14,840 nucleotides of DNA. It comes from DAOMOD01 sp964526035. Its GTDB lineage: Bacteria > Pseudomonadota > Gammaproteobacteria > Xanthomonadales > BPKI01. Shown here piece by piece: positions 14,452 through 14,840 of this stretch. The position numbers and the translations under genes were made by a program. Below the pieces are notes generated by a model, which ran no database searches, was not told the origin of the DNA, and saw nothing but the letters and a program-made list of their open reading frames with translations. Location: positions 1 to 14,840 of the forward strand of contig CAZGKE010000083.1 in the NCBI GenBank assembly GCA_964526035.1, in the 5' to 3' direction. Every line of letters begins with the position of its first letter. Within the stretch, counting starts at the first letter, position 1.

Positions 14452-14749
14452 CTACATCGCCGCGATCAGCAGATCACCGAACTCCGAGCACTTCACCTCG
14501 CGAGCGCCCTCCATCAGGCGGGCGAAGTCGTAGGTGACGGCGCGGTTGCCGATAGCGGTGTCCATGGCGGCGATGATGATGTCGGCAGCCTCGGTCCAGC
14601 CCATGTAGCGCAGCATCATCTCGCCGGACAGGATCACCGAGCCGGGGTTGACCTTGTCGAGACCGGCGTACTTCGGCGCCGTGCCGTGGGTGGCCTCGAA
14701 CACGGCGTGGCCGGTGACATAGTTGATGTTGCCGCCGGGGGCGATGCCG
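14452..14749 (-). CDS. icd: Isocitrate dehydrogenase (NADP-type), C-terminal part, cut by a scaffold gap
   Basis: The readable frame begins at the gap with IAPGGNINYVTGHAVFEATH and continues through GTAPKYAGLDKVNPGSV, MMLRYMGWTEAADII, YDFARLMEGAREVKCSEFGD and a TAG stop. These segments match the C-terminal part of NADP-dependent isocitrate dehydrogenase of the E. coli Icd type. The HGTAPKYAG region contributes to cofactor binding. The enzyme oxidatively decarboxylates isocitrate to 2-oxoglutarate in the TCA cycle in the cytoplasm. Only about 98 codons are present here. The 5' part is lost in the gap and beyond the window, and part of the same coding segment reappears at 14760-14840. A terminator-like hairpin follows the stop. 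Identity is very secure; the gene is incomplete only through assembly. Confidence 0.95.
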
Positions 14750-14759
14750 NNNNNNNNNN
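14750..14759. other. Scaffold gap (10 N)
   Basis: Ten undetermined bases separate two stretches of icd sequence. The flanking sequences overlap in content, so the true distance is probably negative and the run of N is a placeholder of arbitrary length. Confidence 0.95.
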
Positions 14760-14840
14760 GCGCAGCATCATCTCGCCGGACAGGATCACCGAACCGGGGT
14801 TGACCTTGTCGAGACCGGCGTACTTCGGCGCCGTTCCGTG
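14760..14840 (-). CDS. icd: Second copy of an icd internal segment beyond the gap
   Basis: These 81 bases encode the 27 residues from HGTAPKYAG to SGEMMLR, identical in protein sequence to the segment at 14608-14688. The DNA differs at two bases, 14793 (A against G at 14641) and 14835 (T against G at 14683). Both changes fall in glycine codons and are synonymous. The frame does not join across the gap as written, because the offset of 152 bases is not a multiple of three. The likeliest reading is an unmerged contig end from the same icd gene of a close strain. A second, paralogous icd is the alternative. Confidence 0.8.

Noticed and set aside
14608..14840. True tandem duplication within icd
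   Set aside because: The copies are separated by placeholder Ns, are out of frame with each other, and would interrupt an essential enzyme. An unmerged contig overlap is simpler.

Overview
The window looks like a high-GC gammaproteobacterial chromosome, most likely from the Lysobacterales (Xanthomonadales). That placement is an inference. It rests on a membrane-anchored winged-helix/TolB-like regulator, a phenylalanine hydroxylase gene divergent from an Lrp-type regulator, REP-like TGTGGGAG/CTCCCACA palindromes and short G-rich tandem repeats between genes. No rRNA, tRNA, CRISPR array, prophage or intact insertion sequence was found. A 10-N scaffold gap (14750-14759) lies inside an isocitrate dehydrogenase gene and shows that this is a draft or metagenome assembly.

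Layout. Bases 1-152 are bounded by an imperfect 15-bp inverted repeat and may be a MITE-like element. Next come two minus-strand regulators: an AraC-family activator (254-1213) and a large CadC/TolB-like one-component regulator (1444-3753). After a gene-poor stretch with a large hairpin, a two-gene membrane operon on the minus strand (a DUF2306-like protein and an 83-residue membrane protein, joined by an ATGA overlap) is divergent from a NarL/DesK-type two-component pair (5328-7093, joined by a GTGA overlap). An Lrp/AsnC regulator (7163-7675, minus) is divergent from phhA (7799-8686). A 2-oxoglutarate/Fe(II) oxygenase follows after a repeat-rich gap. On the minus strand lie an exported lipoprotein with a methyltransferase fold (9714-10637) and the magnesium channel mgtE (10747-12183). 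A DUF1328 mini-membrane protein and a double-BON secreted protein (12802-13670) form a probable envelope-stress pair ending in a strong terminator. A secreted four-cysteine protein of unknown function and the 3' part of icd close the window.

How the genes may work together. The divergent membrane operon and two-component system probably share a control region. Lrp and phhA probably form a local amino-acid-responsive catabolic unit, with a candidate operator between them. mgtE and the DUF1328/BON pair are divergent across about 620 bases and concern ion and envelope homeostasis. Most of the window is ordinary housekeeping and regulatory DNA. I see no clear undescribed multi-gene system. The points most worth following are the exported methyltransferase-like lipoprotein, the kinase/DUF2306 module, the terminal-inverted-repeat element, and the duplicated icd segments that differ only at synonymous sites.
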